NCBI RefSeq assembly: GCF_002849855.1
Contig: NZ_CP018616.1
Location: forward strand, 2,108,001-2,172,000
Direction: 5' to 3'
Source of the DNA: Vibrio azureus
GTDB lineage: Bacteria > Pseudomonadota > Gammaproteobacteria > Enterobacterales > Vibrionaceae
DNA length: 64,000 bases
Shown: positions 33,043 to 43,565 of the stretch, piece after piece
How positions within the stretch are numbered: the first letter of the stretch is position 1
How the letters are laid out: each line of letters opens with the position of its first letter
Notes under the pieces: generated by a model
Databases searched by the model: none
Told to the model about the DNA's origin: nothing
The model's input: the letters and a program-made list of their open reading frames with translations, nothing else
Translations under genes and position numbers: made by a program

Positions 33043-33636
33043 TTATGGATTTAATGGCTTAAATTTAAGCAATTGACCTTTTGAACCTGTAATCTTTTGC
33101 AATTCTTTGACCTGTTGTTCAAGTTTTGTTTTTGATACATCAGGACCAACAATGACACGAGTAAAGGTATTTTCTTTTTTTACATGAGCTTGGTAGCCAC
33201 GCTTTTTCAAGTCTTCAACCAATGCAACTGCATTATCATGGTTCTTCAACGCCATCAGTTGAATAATCCATGCTGAATCTTGATATTGATTCTTTTCTTC
33301 CACCGGTCGCACAGAAGTCGAAACTTTATCCACATCGGGTGCTTTTTGCACTGCATGATGGCTAGGCTCTTTACGCTTAACGGGGGCTTTTACTGCCTCT
33401 GTTTCATTTACCGTTGCGACCACAGGTGACTCAGGCAGTGCTACCTCATCTTCAACAGGTTCTAAAACTTCGAATTCTTCAACATCTCGATCCAATTCCG
33501 GTTTGATCGGAATGCTAGCAAACTCTTCTTTGTAGTGCAGTTTTTTTCCATCGAGCAGATCAGGCAGTACGATAACGCCGACCGCAACAAGAATCACAGT
33601 GCCGACTAAGCGGTTTTGGAATTTACTTGACATCAC
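33043..33636 (-). CDS. dedD: SPOR-domain cell division protein DedD
   Basis: A 197-residue protein. The N-terminal hydrophobic segment (LVGTVILVAVGVIVLPDLL, residues 10-28) anchors it, followed by a variable, charged periplasmic linker, and the C-terminal SPOR domain (SAWIIQLMALKNHDNAVALV ... VIVGPDVSKTKLEQQ) binds septal peptidoglycan. It sits between folC and cvpA, the standard order. Confidence 0.94.
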   Translation of the reverse strand: MMSSKFQNRLVGTVILVAVGVIVLPDLLDGKKLHYKEEFASIPIKPELDRDVEEFEVLEPVEDEVALPESPVVATVNETEAVKAPVKRKEPSHHAVQKAPDVDKVSTSVRPVEEKNQYQDSAWIIQLMALKNHDNAVALVEDLKKRGYQAHVKKENTFTRVIVGPDVSKTKLEQQVKELQKITGSKGQLLKFKPLNP

Positions 33637-33647
33637 ATTACCTTTGA

Positions 33648-34910
33648 TTATTTATCGTCTTTTTGCCAATAAGCCAGTACCTCACCCACAGTATGAAATG
33701 AGCCCACAACTAAAATCACATCGTCTTGCGTTGCCGCTTTCAGCGCGCTTTGAAATGCCTCAACGGGATGAGTAAATAACACTTGCCCTTGAGGTAAGTA
33801 CATACAAAGCTCTTTCGCTGTTGCCGCTCTTGGCCCAGTCAGTGAAGCGGGATACCACTGCGTCGCAATCGATGACAGGGTTTCCAGCGTTGCTTTGATA
33901 TCTTTATCATGCAACATGGCAATCACCACATGGATATTTTTCTCACCGTATTGGTTTGTCACTTTATCAACAAGGTATTCTGCGGAATGCGGGTTATGTG
34001 CAACATCAAGAACAACAGTAGGGTTCTTCTGCAAGATTTGCATACGACCAGCTAAGCAGGCATTTTTTAAGCCATTAACAATATTGATGTCTGAAATTTG
34101 TAACTCAGAGGCACCTAATGCCATTAACGCTGTTGCAGCATTGGGAAGGGGTAATGTAGGCAATGGCAGAGCTTTAAGATCAAACGCACCACAGCGCCAC
34201 TCCCAACTCTCTTCCGTCTGCTGATATTCAAAGTTAATCCCGACTTGAAAAAACTCAGCGCCAACCTCATCTGCGTACGCAGCCACACTGGCAGGCGGCA
34301 AGGGCTGACCACAAATCGCAGGTTTTCCAGCACGGAAGATACCTGCTTTTTCATAGCCAATGACATTGATATCGTCTCCTAACCAATCAACATGGTCGAT
34401 GGCGAGACTTGTAATCACAGAGATATCATGTTCAACAACATTGGTTGCATCTAATCGCCCTCCTAAACCGACCTCAAGCAATACAACGTCGACTTTTTCT
34501 GTCTGAAAAACTCTTAATGCCGCTAAAGTGCCGAATTCAAAGAAACTCAGGCTGATAGCGCCTCGCTGCTGTTCGATGTAATCGAATGATTCGCAAAGCA
34601 CAGTATCTGAAACATCTCTGCCGTTAATCCGAACACGTTCGTTATAGTGAATAAGGTGGGGGGAGCTATAAACACCAACTGAGTAACCTGCCTCGAGCAG
34701 AATGGCTTCCATTAAGGCACAAGTCGAGCCTTTACCATTGGTTCCTGCCACAGTGATAATGGTAGGTGCAGGTTTGGTTAAATTGGCTTTTTGAGCGACG
34801 GCTTGAACGCGGTCTAAGCCAAGATCGATTGCTGAAGTATGAATATTTGCTAAATAGTCAAGCCACACCGTCAGAGAGGATGTGGCTTGAGGAATAGAGT
34901 TTTGGGTCAT
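33648..34910 (-). CDS. folC: Bifunctional folylpolyglutamate synthase/dihydrofolate synthase
   Basis: A 420-residue ATP-dependent ligase of the Mur ligase fold. The P-loop TVAGTNGKGSTCALMEAI (about residues 54-71), the SSPHLIHYNERVRI segment, and VLLEVGLGGRLDATNVV mark FolC. It adds glutamate to dihydropteroate and folates. It is 11 bp before dedD and downstream of accD. Confidence 0.97.
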   Translation of the reverse strand: MTQNSIPQATSSLTVWLDYLANIHTSAIDLGLDRVQAVAQKANLTKPAPTIITVAGTNGKGSTCALMEAILLEAGYSVGVYSSPHLIHYNERVRINGRDVSDTVLCESFDYIEQQRGAISLSFFEFGTLAALRVFQTEKVDVVLLEVGLGGRLDATNVVEHDISVITSLAIDHVDWLGDDINVIGYEKAGIFRAGKPAICGQPLPPASVAAYADEVGAEFFQVGINFEYQQTEESWEWRCGAFDLKALPLPTLPLPNAATALMALGASELQISDINIVNGLKNACLAGRMQILQKNPTVVLDVAHNPHSAEYLVDKVTNQYGEKNIHVVIAMLHDKDIKATLETLSSIATQWYPASLTGPRAATAKELCMYLPQGQVLFTHPVEAFQSALKAATQDDVILVVGSFHTVGEVLAYWQKDDK

Positions 34911-34953
34911 CTAACTTTAACCATAAATTGCTAGGTTTGCGTTAGTGAGTACT

Positions 34954-35880
34954 TTACCCTTTTTCGTCCGCTACTGGTACAGAATATGACTCTTCATTTA
35001 GAGATTCGTTAACCGAAGCATCCAGCGGAGACTCTTGAGCCGTGAGTTTCGCAACCAGGCCACCAATGCACTGACGCATTTTACGGCGATCTACGATCAT
35101 ATCAATCGCACCATGGTCCAATAAGAATTCACTGCGTTGGAAGCCCTCAGGAAGATCTTCACGTACCGTTTGTTCAATAACACGGCGCCCAGCAAAACCA
35201 ATCAGTGCTTTCGGCTCACCGATGTTGATATCACCTAGCATCGCAAGACTCGCTGAAACACCACCCATTGTTGGGTCAGTCAGTACAGAAATGAACGGTA
35301 GACCTTGAGCAGATAGGCGTTCGAGTGCCGCACTGGTTTTTGCCATTTGCATAAGAGACATCAATGCCTCTTGCATACGTGCACCACCACTAGCAGAAAA
35401 ACACACTAGAGCACAGTTGTTTTCGATGGCAGCCTCTACCGCTTTGACAAAGCGAGCACCAACGACTGAGCCCATTGAACCACCCATAAAGGAAAACTCA
35501 AATGCACAAGCAACCAATGGCATTCCGAGCAGTTCACCCTTCATCACAACTAAAGCGTCTTTTTCACCACTGTTTTTCTGAGCCGTTGAAATTCGCTCTT
35601 TGTAGCGTTTCGAATCTTTAAATTTCAGTTTGTCTTGTGGCTCTAGTTCTGCACCAAGCTCCACGCGGTTGTCTTGGTCTAGAAATGTTTCTAGACGACG
35701 ACGCGCTTTCATACGCATGTGGTGATTACACTTAGGGCACACCTCTAGGTTACGTTCAAGCTCAGCATGATATAGAACCTGCTCACAAGAAGTACATTTT
35801 GTCCACACGCCTTCTGGAATAGACGCTTTACGTGAACTTACAAGATTGCTTTTCTCTAAAATCTTTTCAAGCCAACTCAT
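34954..35880 (-). CDS. accD: Acetyl-CoA carboxylase carboxyltransferase subunit beta
   Basis: A 308-residue protein with the four-cysteine zinc finger [14 protein letters not shown] ... [10 protein letters not shown] near residues 29-54 and the crotonase-type core ([40 protein letters not shown]). With AccA it transfers carboxyl from biotin to acetyl-CoA, forming malonyl-CoA. The C-terminal tail ([14 protein letters not shown]) is acidic and variable. Confidence 0.97.
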   Translation of the reverse strand: MSWLEKILEKSNLVSSRKASIPEGVWTKCTSCEQVLYHAELERNLEVCPKCNHHMRMKARRRLETFLDQDNRVELGAELEPQDKLKFKDSKRYKERISTAQKNSGEKDALVVMKGELLGMPLVACAFEFSFMGGSMGSVVGARFVKAVEAAIENNCALVCFSASGGARMQEALMSLMQMAKTSAALERLSAQGLPFISVLTDPTMGGVSASLAMLGDINIGEPKALIGFAGRRVIEQTVREDLPEGFQRSEFLLDHGAIDMIVDRRKMRQCIGGLVAKLTAQESPLDASVNESLNEESYSVPVADEKG

Positions 35881-36076
35881 GGAAGACCTTTTCTCTCAGT
35901 TCTTTCGCCTTATTGCGAAAGAGATAAATTCGGAACATTACAGAAAGATTAAAACATATCTTCCCGCAACTGTAGATAAAAAACTGGTTGTACCTATTTT
36001 AGCGGACTTTAAATTACCGACTAACGTGTGGCTTTATCGTGTTAAGTTAGCGAGTTTTTGGATGAAATTCACTCAC

Positions 36077-36871
36077 CTAGTTCAAACTATCAGGCAAAAA
36101 TAGCGGACCAAGAGGTTGAGACGGTAGCCCAAAAACTTCTGGATAATCAACATCCACAAGATATAAGCCCTCAGCTTTAGCTGTTGCACCCGCTAACTTG
36201 CGGTTCTTCTCAGCCAGTAGCCACTGGATCCACTCTGGGTTTTCCTCACCTCGTCCGACTTTAATCAAACTGCCCGTTATATTGCGTACCATGTGATGAA
36301 CAAAGGCGTTGGCTTTGATATCAATCACAATATAATCCCCATGACGCGTCACGTTCAAATGCATTACGTTACGACAAGGGCTTAAGGACTGGCAGTGTGC
36401 TGCACGAAAAGAGCTAAAATCATTTTCCCCTAATAAATACTGACCCGCTTGGTGCATTTTCTTCTCATCGAGTACACCGTGATAATGACTCACACCCGAA
36501 TTCAGTATGCCGGGACGAAGAGCATGATTGAAAATAATGTATCGATAACGACGCGCTGTTGCAGAGAATCGAGCATGGAATTCATCTGACACATCCACTG
36601 CCCAGCGAACCGCAATATCACTAGGCATATTGGCATTAGCGCCCATTGTCCATGCCACCATCTTACGATTCACATTAGTATCAAAGTGTACAACTTGACC
36701 TGTACCATGCACGCCAGCATCGGTTCGTCCTGCACATTGCACTTCAACAGGGTGATTAGCAACAATAGACAACGCTTTCTCTAGCTCTTCTTGAACACTT
36801 TTTACATCTTTTTGGCGCTGCCAGCCATAGTAGTTTGTACCGTTATACTCGATACCTAATGCGATTCTCAT
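36077..36871 (-). CDS. truA: tRNA pseudouridine synthase TruA
   Basis: A 264-residue enzyme modifying positions 38-40 of tRNA anticodon stems. The catalytic Asp51 is in [38 protein letters not shown] is the second conserved motif. It lies between fimV and accD in the usual gene order. The gaps on both sides (35881-36076 and 36872-37029) hold no gene. Confidence 0.97.
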   Translation of the reverse strand: MRIALGIEYNGTNYYGWQRQKDVKSVQEELEKALSIVANHPVEVQCAGRTDAGVHGTGQVVHFDTNVNRKMVAWTMGANANMPSDIAVRWAVDVSDEFHARFSATARRYRYIIFNHALRPGILNSGVSHYHGVLDEKKMHQAGQYLLGENDFSSFRAAHCQSLSPCRNVMHLNVTRHGDYIVIDIKANAFVHHMVRNITGSLIKVGRGEENPEWIQWLLAEKNRKLAGATAKAEGLYLVDVDYPEVFGLPSQPLGPLFLPDSLN

Positions 36872-37029
36872 TTTAACCTTCGGACTCTAAAATGGGTCGG
36901 GCAGTATATACCTAAGTGACCTCTTGTTACCAGTCTGCGCACAAATGACACCAGGTATACCCGAAGCACCTCTACCCACGTCACCATAAATCATTGGGCA
37001 GAGGTTGGAGTTCGTTATCCTTTAAAGGT

Positions 37030-40000
37030 TTATCGGCCGTGGATGGCATCAATCAAGCTTTTTGCTTCCCGGCGAATGTCATCTTCTCCGTAGACAATCG
37101 CTTCTTCTAGCAGTTTCACAGCACCTTTATAGTCGTTCATCTCAAGATAAATTTTTGCCAAGTCTAATTTGCCAGAGGCTTCTGCATTGGTATCCACATC
37201 AATGTCACCAATATCTCCAATCACATCAGGAAACTCGTTCAAGCCCACATCTAAGTTGAGGTCTTGTTCTTCGAACTCTCCGCCATCCTTATCAACTTTC
37301 GCCATCAGTTCATCGATCGTCATGAACTTATTGGCTTGACTGTTTGTATTTTGCTCAGGTAACCCTTTTTCTGACTTCAAGCCAGCCACTTCATCTTGAT
37401 CTGCCCAGTTTTCTGCAGCAATTTCTGGCTGTGCAGGCCCTTCTTTGGTGGTCCAAACATCGCGTTCATCTTGTGGAATATCAAGCTCGGATGTGCTGTC
37501 ATCTGGCGATAATAAGAAACCATCCCAATCATCGCCAGTATTTAGCATGGTTTCAAGATCAAGGCCGCCACTTGCGATTGTATCGTTGTCTAACGTACCA
37601 GAAAAAGCGTCGATATCATCCGTTTCGGATAATAAACTCGCCATTGCAGACTCATCAAAATTATCCGATGAGTTTACATTATCCGATGGATTGAAAGACT
37701 CAAGACCTAGAGCTTCATTATTTGGTTGATCAAGTTCTGGCTCTGAAATCTGAGTATCTTGAGCATAAGAACTAGGAAGCTCGCTGTTATGGGCGAACAC
37801 TTCGAATAATGCGTCTTGATCATTTTCTGCTTGCTGAACAGATTGATGAAGCTCTGGTATGACTGCTGAGGCTTGAGATGAGTCTTGCCTAATATCTTTA
37901 TTCTGAGTCATCGACGCTAATGCATCTTCTTCATCAAACTCAGGCAATTCGCGCTCATCAAAGCTCAATTCTTCATCGTTTTCAAGGCTTGCGACAGGCT
38001 CATCTGGCTCTGACCATGATGGCTCATCAGACATCGCGTCCAATGCATCTTGCTCATTGAACTCCGGTAAGTCCAATTCATCAATATTACTATCACTGAT
38101 AGTGTCACGCGCATTAACGGGTTCAAGCTCAGGCAAATCATTAATATTGGCCATATCTTCTTGAACTGCCGCGTCTTGTTCAGAACGGTCTGGTTGAGCT
38201 GGTGTATTCTCGGCAGATTCGACATTAGAATCATCAAACGACCAGTCTTCCTCTTGTGGGATACCAAACTCATTTTCAATGGTATTGGGGGTCGGTGTAT
38301 AAGCCTGGAGTTCCTCAGGTTCTGGTTGCTGAACTTCTGGCAGTTCAGCTTCTAACTGTTCAGATAGCGACGCTTCAGGCTCAGGAATAATAGAGCTCTG
38401 GGTCTCTTCAGCTATGTCATCTGTCGCTTCTACTTGAGGCATATCGACGGATTGAGCCACATCAGCGGATTGACGTTCATCAACAGCAGAAGCAGACGCC
38501 ATTATATCTTGCGCTTGAAGTTCAGGCTCTTCCGCAACCTGAAAAAGCTCATCGTCTCTCGCAGCATTTTCATCTAACAAAGCATCAAGTTCAGCCGCAA
38601 AATCATCATCAATAAAGTTGGATTTTGATGGCTCATTTGGTTCAGGTAAATGTTCACTCGGCTCGTCATTCAGTGGAGACAGAGGGTCATTCAGTGAAGA
38701 CAGAGTGTCATTAGGGGCATTCAAATGGCTGTCTAATGCACTTTCATCGAGAAGTTCATCCAAAAGATCAACACTATCTTCATCGAGGTCAGTATTCGAG
38801 TTCTCTTCATCAAAATGAGTCAAGCTTTCTAATTCATCAAGAGGATCAAATTCTTGGTCTAATGAAACATCCTCTTCAAAATCAAGCAGTTCATCGAGTA
38901 ATTCAGTACTATCGTCCGTTAGGCTAGGCTCTTCACTTAAACCCGCAATATCTTCCAGCTCTTGTAAAGAATCCAGCTCATCAAATGAATCGTCATTGTG
39001 TTCATCAAGTAATTCATCCAGTAGAGCCGTTGCATCGTCATTGATATTTTCAAACTGACTTTCATCGTCCGAACTGTTTTCTAGGTCGGATGTTTCGGGC
39101 ATTGAACTCTGTGTAGAAAGCTCTTCTTGCAAAGGATCACTCTGCAAATCCGCCTCTTGCGTGTTTGTAGCTTCAAACTCCGCTAAAAGGTCATCGATAT
39201 CTTGCTCAGCGGTTGTTTCAATAGAAGGAGAGTCGACAGTAGCCGTATTTTGTACGTCAGAGCTTTGTTCGTCAAAGTCTTGTACATCAAGATCTTGCTC
39301 ATTGGGTTTATCTTCATTGTCCACTTCTTCTGTGCTCGTTGCCAACGTCATCTCATCATCAGCAACACTCGCCAGTAAGTCGTCCAACATTGATTGTTCA
39401 ACTTCCCCACCCTGTAATTCTTGTTCGGGTTCATCCGAGGCGAGTAACTCAGAGAAGGCTTCAGCGGACAGTGAGTCTGAAGGGCTTTCATCTGATAAAT
39501 CAAAACCGAGAGGATCATCTTCTTCGTCGAGTTCAGTCTCAGCATCACTAGCCTTGATCTCAGCTTCGATATCTGCCTCTAAATCATCTTGAATATCATT
39601 TGTTTTACCCTGCTCATCTAAATCAAGATTGAGGTTGCCATCATCACTAATGTTCGCAAATGGGTCATCACCGTCATCTAAATTGAAGTCGAATTCGTCC
39701 TCATTTAGGTCTGCAAACACATCCTCGGCATCACCTTTAACTTCATTAGCAGCGCCTTGTTCAGTTCCTTGCTCATCATCTTCATTCAATAGAGCGTCAT
39801 CGATGGCAAGCTCATTGCTCATTGCACCAGCAGCAGCTAAACCAGCAGGCGCAGCCAGGGATTCTAGGTTTTGTGAATTCTGTGGAGTATCTGATGTTGC
39901 TTGTTTTCTCCGCCCAATGATCCAAATAAGCAGTAAAGCAAGCAGTGCTCCCGGTATAATACCAACCAGCCCTACCAGCCATCCGTTTGATAAGAAATCA

Positions 40001-40956
40001 TCCATTGCACTAGGCTGAAGACGTTGCTGCTCTTGCATATTCTGCCGTTCTTCAGCTAAGAGCTTCTCAACTTCAGCTCGGATACGGTCTTGATCATTAA
40101 GAGAGGATTTAAGGCTTTCAACCTCGTTTTGAACTTCAGATAACATCAAGCGCAAACGGTGATTTTTTTCTTCGAGAGCACTGAGCTCCGTCTCAGGTGG
40201 CTGAGTATTATTAGCAGTCGCTTGTAACTTATCCTTTAATTTAACAACCTGTTGTTGACCTTCTGCGGACGTCGCTAGCTCTGGTAGCGTCGATGAAGGC
40301 TTAGCTTCAAGCGACGCAGGAGAGTCCACGGCTTTTACTGAAGCTACTTTTTTATCTGTTGGTGCTAGTGACTTAGCATTGCCTGTTTGAGCAGATTTCG
40401 AGGGCACATCGGTTGAAGAGTCAACTGGTGCTTTTTCCTGTGAAGGATTAACCACAGGCGTTGTTTGACTCACAGATGCAGTTCTACCCACAGATGTAGC
40501 GCTACCCACAGATAAAGTTTTACCCAATCGAGCTTGATGAGCATTCATTATGGCAATCGCTTGCTCTGTCGATGCACTTTGTATTTGCTCTAAAGAGGGA
40601 ACTCTCAGACGGCTTCCGGGGATCAATTCGTGAATATTTTGATTATCAAACGCTTGAGGGTTTATTTTATAAAAGGCAAGGAGCGTTTGTTGCACCGAAA
40701 CACGAGAAGAAGGACGTAACTGAGAAGCAATCGACCACAATGTTTCATCACTACGGGTTGGTCCGAAGAAACGTGAAGGCTGATCACTGCCTAAAGGGGT
40801 AGATGAAGCACGTTCTACTTCAGTAAAACTTGGCGAGCTGCGAACTTCACCAGAGGGACCAATAAGTCGAATTCCTTCGGCTTGAACCATTGATGAAATC
40901 TGAGTTGCGCCTATTAACAAAAGAGAAGTTAACAAACGCTTATAATTTTGATGCAT
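37030..40956 (-). CDS. fimV: FimV/HubP-type polar scaffold protein
   Basis: A 1308-residue protein. N-terminal signal peptide (ending VQAEG), a LysM-like FimV N-domain (about residues 60-115, TLWSIASQLRPSS), a coiled coil (about 255-310), and one membrane span (WLVGLVGIIPGALLALLLIWIIG, near 325-347). Then come about 800 residues of very acidic, repetitive sequence (LDELLDE, EFNEQDALDAM-type repeats), and a C-terminal FimV/TPR-like domain (KLDLAKIYLEMNDYKGAVKLL). In vibrios this protein is HubP, which places chromosome and chemotaxis proteins at the pole. Confidence 0.93.
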   Translation of the reverse strand: MHQNYKRLLTSLLLIGATQISSMVQAEGIRLIGPSGEVRSSPSFTEVERASSTPLGSDQPSRFFGPTRSDETLWSIASQLRPSSRVSVQQTLLAFYKINPQAFDNQNIHELIPGSRLRVPSLEQIQSASTEQAIAIMNAHQARLGKTLSVGSATSVGRTASVSQTTPVVNPSQEKAPVDSSTDVPSKSAQTGNAKSLAPTDKKVASVKAVDSPASLEAKPSSTLPELATSAEGQQQVVKLKDKLQATANNTQPPETELSALEEKNHRLRLMLSEVQNEVESLKSSLNDQDRIRAEVEKLLAEERQNMQEQQRLQPSAMDDFLSNGWLVGLVGIIPGALLALLLIWIIGRRKQATSDTPQNSQNLESLAAPAGLAAAGAMSNELAIDDALLNEDDEQGTEQGAANEVKGDAEDVFADLNEDEFDFNLDDGDDPFANISDDGNLNLDLDEQGKTNDIQDDLEADIEAEIKASDAETELDEEDDPLGFDLSDESPSDSLSAEAFSELLASDEPEQELQGGEVEQSMLDDLLASVADDEMTLATSTEEVDNEDKPNEQDLDVQDFDEQSSDVQNTATVDSPSIETTAEQDIDDLLAEFEATNTQEADLQSDPLQEELSTQSSMPETSDLENSSDDESQFENINDDATALLDELLDEHNDDSFDELDSLQELEDIAGLSEEPSLTDDSTELLDELLDFEEDVSLDQEFDPLDELESLTHFDEENSNTDLDEDSVDLLDELLDESALDSHLNAPNDTLSSLNDPLSPLNDEPSEHLPEPNEPSKSNFIDDDFAAELDALLDENAARDDELFQVAEEPELQAQDIMASASAVDERQSADVAQSVDMPQVEATDDIAEETQSSIIPEPEASLSEQLEAELPEVQQPEPEELQAYTPTPNTIENEFGIPQEEDWSFDDSNVESAENTPAQPDRSEQDAAVQEDMANINDLPELEPVNARDTISDSNIDELDLPEFNEQDALDAMSDEPSWSEPDEPVASLENDEELSFDERELPEFDEEDALASMTQNKDIRQDSSQASAVIPELHQSVQQAENDQDALFEVFAHNSELPSSYAQDTQISEPELDQPNNEALGLESFNPSDNVNSSDNFDESAMASLLSETDDIDAFSGTLDNDTIASGGLDLETMLNTGDDWDGFLLSPDDSTSELDIPQDERDVWTTKEGPAQPEIAAENWADQDEVAGLKSEKGLPEQNTNSQANKFMTIDELMAKVDKDGGEFEEQDLNLDVGLNEFPDVIGDIGDIDVDTNAEASGKLDLAKIYLEMNDYKGAVKLLEEAIVYGEDDIRREAKSLIDAIHGR

Positions 40957-41193
40957 AGAAGGCTCAGTTTGGTGCTAGGGTCTGTTGACCTAATAACAAT
41001 TTTGAAAAGTACTCTTTTAAATATATCGGATAACACATGTAAAACTATAGCTTTGAGACAAAAAAATGTGTAGCTCGCATGATATTCGCATAAACCTCAC
41101 ATGATTTGTTTAAAATACCACCAGTTATACCAACGTGACTTCAAAATACCCGAGGGCATTTTTTATCCGTTTCTTTCTTAAGTGCCACATAAA

Positions 41194-41216
41194 AAAACCT
41201 CGCATTGCGAGGTTTT
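41194..41216. terminator. Terminator after asd
   Basis: AAAACCTCGC, ATT loop, GCGAGGTTTT, perfect 10-bp arms with A/T flanks. It ends the pdxB-asd unit on the minus strand; the remainder of the 40957-41234 gap is AT-rich with a degenerate copy of the Vibrio ATACCC-type repeat near 41129. Confidence 0.9.
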
Positions 41217-41234
41217 AAATTTTAGTTCAGTCAG

Positions 41235-42248
41235 TTAATAGTAATCACGAATCAGAACTTCTGCAATTTGTACTGCGTTAGTCGCTGCACCTTTTCTGAC
41301 GTTATCTGCCACAACCCACAAATTAACGCCACTGTGATGACTGATATCATTTCGGATACGACCCACCATGACATGATCTTTACCGCCAGCATCGCGAACC
41401 TGAGTTGGGAAGTCTTCACCATGAAAAACTTCTACTCCGTCTGTTTGTTCAAGCAAGTTAATCACTTCTTGTGCATCAATCGGAGAAGAGGTTTCAACAT
41501 GGATTGATTCAGCATGGCCATAGAATACAGGGACACGCACACAAGTTGGGTTAACGGTAATTGAAGGATCATTAAAAATCTTCTGCGTTTCCCACACCAT
41601 TTTCATTTCTTCTTTGGTGTAACCGTTGTCCATCATTTTGTCAATCTGAGGAATGCAGTTAAAGGCAATCTGCTGAGAGAATTGATTCGTCTCGGCAGGA
41701 AGGCCGTTAAGCAGCTTTGCCGTTTGACCTGCCAACTCATCAATACCTGCTTTACCCGCACCAGACACGGACTGATACGTTGAGACGTTAATTCGTTCAA
41801 TACCAACCGCATCATGAATTGGCTTCAGAGCAACAAGCATTTGAATCGTTGAGCAGTTCGGGTTGGCAATAATATTACGATTACGGAACTCAGCAATCGC
41901 CTCAGGATTAACTTCCGGCACGACAAGAGGAATATCATACTCATAACGGAAGTGTGAGGTATTATCGATAACAATCACTCCTTCATCTGCAGCGACAGGT
42001 GCCCACTTGGCAGAAAGCTCACCACCAGCAGAAAATAGAGCAATATGGGCTTGAGACCAATCAAACTCTTCCACATTTTGCACACGTACTGTTTTACCAT
42101 TGAAACGATAGGTCTTGCCTTCACTGCGCTCACTGGCCAGTAAGAAAAGTTCTCCAACCGGAAATTTGCGCTCTTGAAGCACTTCTAAAATGGTTTCACC
42201 GACCGCACCGGTCGCACCTAATATGGCAACATTATATTGCTGACTCAT
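41235..42248 (-). CDS. asd: Aspartate-semialdehyde dehydrogenase
   Basis: A 337-residue enzyme. It reduces aspartyl phosphate to the semialdehyde for lysine, threonine, methionine and cell-wall diaminopimelate synthesis. NADPH-binding [18 protein letters not shown] is at the N-terminus, and the catalytic Cys132 is in [11 protein letters not shown]. The 337-residue length is of the P. aeruginosa/Vibrio asd2 type. The ATG overlaps the pdxB stop by 4 bp. Confidence 0.94.
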   Translation of the reverse strand: MSQQYNVAILGATGAVGETILEVLQERKFPVGELFLLASERSEGKTYRFNGKTVRVQNVEEFDWSQAHIALFSAGGELSAKWAPVAADEGVIVIDNTSHFRYEYDIPLVVPEVNPEAIAEFRNRNIIANPNCSTIQMLVALKPIHDAVGIERINVSTYQSVSGAGKAGIDELAGQTAKLLNGLPAETNQFSQQIAFNCIPQIDKMMDNGYTKEEMKMVWETQKIFNDPSITVNPTCVRVPVFYGHAESIHVETSSPIDAQEVINLLEQTDGVEVFHGEDFPTQVRDAGGKDHVMVGRIRNDISHHSGVNLWVVADNVRKGAATNAVQIAEVLIRDYY

Positions 42249-43378
42249 TGACTTACCTCAACCTGAAAACCTAGTTTTGCTAATGGTGCAAGATTGCATG
42301 TTTCGTTACCCATTAGCGTGACAGCGCTGTACTCGCGGCGATCCCAGTAGTTTTTACGCATCAGGTCAAAGGAGCCTGGCTTACTGATTTCACGGCGGAA
42401 AAGAGCGTCATCTTTACGCACATCATAGATTAACTGCGTGATGTTGTGCAGTGTTGCTTCATCCCATGCTCTGTCCAATACCATAGTAGGAACAGGCGCA
42501 GTTGGCAGTAAATCGCTAGCATGCGCACGTAATTCGTTATTTAAGAACTCACAGTAGCTGTTGAAAATCATCGTCGTACCGCGAGCTTTCCCTTCCAGAC
42601 CATAGCCTGCAACGTGAGGGGTTGCGAATGCTAGCAGAGGCAGAAGCTCCATATCAACCTCTGGTTCAAATTCAAACACATCTAAGGCTGCGGTGAAGCC
42701 ATCGTTTTTCAACAAACGTTGCTTGAGTGCTTGGTTATCAATAATCGGGCCACGCGCGGCATTAATCAAAATTTGATCGCTGCGAAGATCGTTTAAAACC
42801 GCTTCATTCATCAAATGATGCGTTGGATATGGCCCCTCTTTGGTAATAGGAGTATGCAGCGTGATGATGTCTGATTTTTCAATCAGTTCTGTTAGTGGCG
42901 TAAAGCTACGGGGATCACCTTCTGCTTGCTTGAGTGGATCGTTGATCAGAACGTTAATCCCCATTCCTCGCAAACATTGCTCTAGATAACTGCCGACCTG
43001 GCCTGCACCGATAATACCCACAGTTTTGTCAAAAACGGAAAAGCCTTGCTGCTGTGCAAGCACCATCATGACGCTAAACACATACTCTGCTACGCCGACT
43101 TTGTTACAGCCGGGGGCCGCAGTGAAAAAGATCTCTTTATTTTTAAGAAGCGCTTGATCAACGTGATCCATACCTGCGGTTGCGGTTCCAACGAATTTCA
43201 GCTTATTCGCTTTACTGAGTAGTTCCGCATTAACTTTCGTCACTGAACGAATCATAAGAGCTTCAACATCCACCAAATCATCAGCGGTTAGCGTACGACC
43301 TGGTTTTAGAATCACCTCACCGAGTTGGCTGAATAGCACTTCAGCATACGGCATATTTTCATCAACAATAATTTTCAT
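42245..43378 (-). CDS. pdxB: Erythronate-4-phosphate dehydrogenase
   Basis: A 377-residue enzyme of pyridoxal phosphate synthesis, oxidising 4-phosphoerythronate. The D-2-hydroxyacid dehydrogenase NAD motif [17 protein letters not shown] and the C-terminal dimerisation region ([17 protein letters not shown]) are seen. The open frame runs upstream to 43447, but [14 protein letters not shown] at 43378 matches the family start. It ends in a 4-bp overlap with asd. Confidence 0.95.
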   Translation of the reverse strand: MKIIVDENMPYAEVLFSQLGEVILKPGRTLTADDLVDVEALMIRSVTKVNAELLSKANKLKFVGTATAGMDHVDQALLKNKEIFFTAAPGCNKVGVAEYVFSVMMVLAQQQGFSVFDKTVGIIGAGQVGSYLEQCLRGMGINVLINDPLKQAEGDPRSFTPLTELIEKSDIITLHTPITKEGPYPTHHLMNEAVLNDLRSDQILINAARGPIIDNQALKQRLLKNDGFTAALDVFEFEPEVDMELLPLLAFATPHVAGYGLEGKARGTTMIFNSYCEFLNNELRAHASDLLPTAPVPTMVLDRAWDEATLHNITQLIYDVRKDDALFRREISKPGSFDLMRKNYWDRREYSAVTLMGNETCNLAPLAKLGFQVEVSQ

Positions 43379-43457
43379 AACGCCCGCTTTTGTCCATTTG
43401 GGGGATTGGTTCAAAACAGATTGTGCCGTTTTTTTGAGAAATCTCAACTAATATACT

Positions 43458-43565
43458 CAAAAGAAAAGCCCGGCGAAAAAGCCGGGCATATATTAGAGCC
43501 CAGTCACCTACGACTGTGCTCGGAGTATCAACCAGTTCAGACTAGGCTAAACTATTACGCTTGAT
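43458..43565 (-). ncRNA. Candidate FarS sRNA in the fabB 3' UTR
   Basis: In V. cholerae the sRNA FarS is released by RNase E from the 3' UTR of fabB and represses fadE with Hfq. Here the fabB stop (43555) is followed by about 70 nt and a strong terminator, GCCCGGC-GAAAAA-GCCGGGC with TTTTCTTTT on the minus strand (43461-43487), a layout that fits such an sRNA. The 5' end and mature sequence are not known; no primary sequence comparison was done. Confidence 0.5.
43461..43487 (-). terminator. Intrinsic terminator of fabB
   Basis: GCCCGGC (43468-43474), loop of six, GCCGGGC (43481-43487), then TTTTCTT on the minus strand. It is the only terminator before pdxB. Confidence 0.92.

Noticed and set aside
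39161..39592. Long Ser-rich plus-strand ORF
   Set aside because: It is the antisense of the acidic Asp/Glu/Leu repeats of fimV; composition follows from the codon pattern, not selection.
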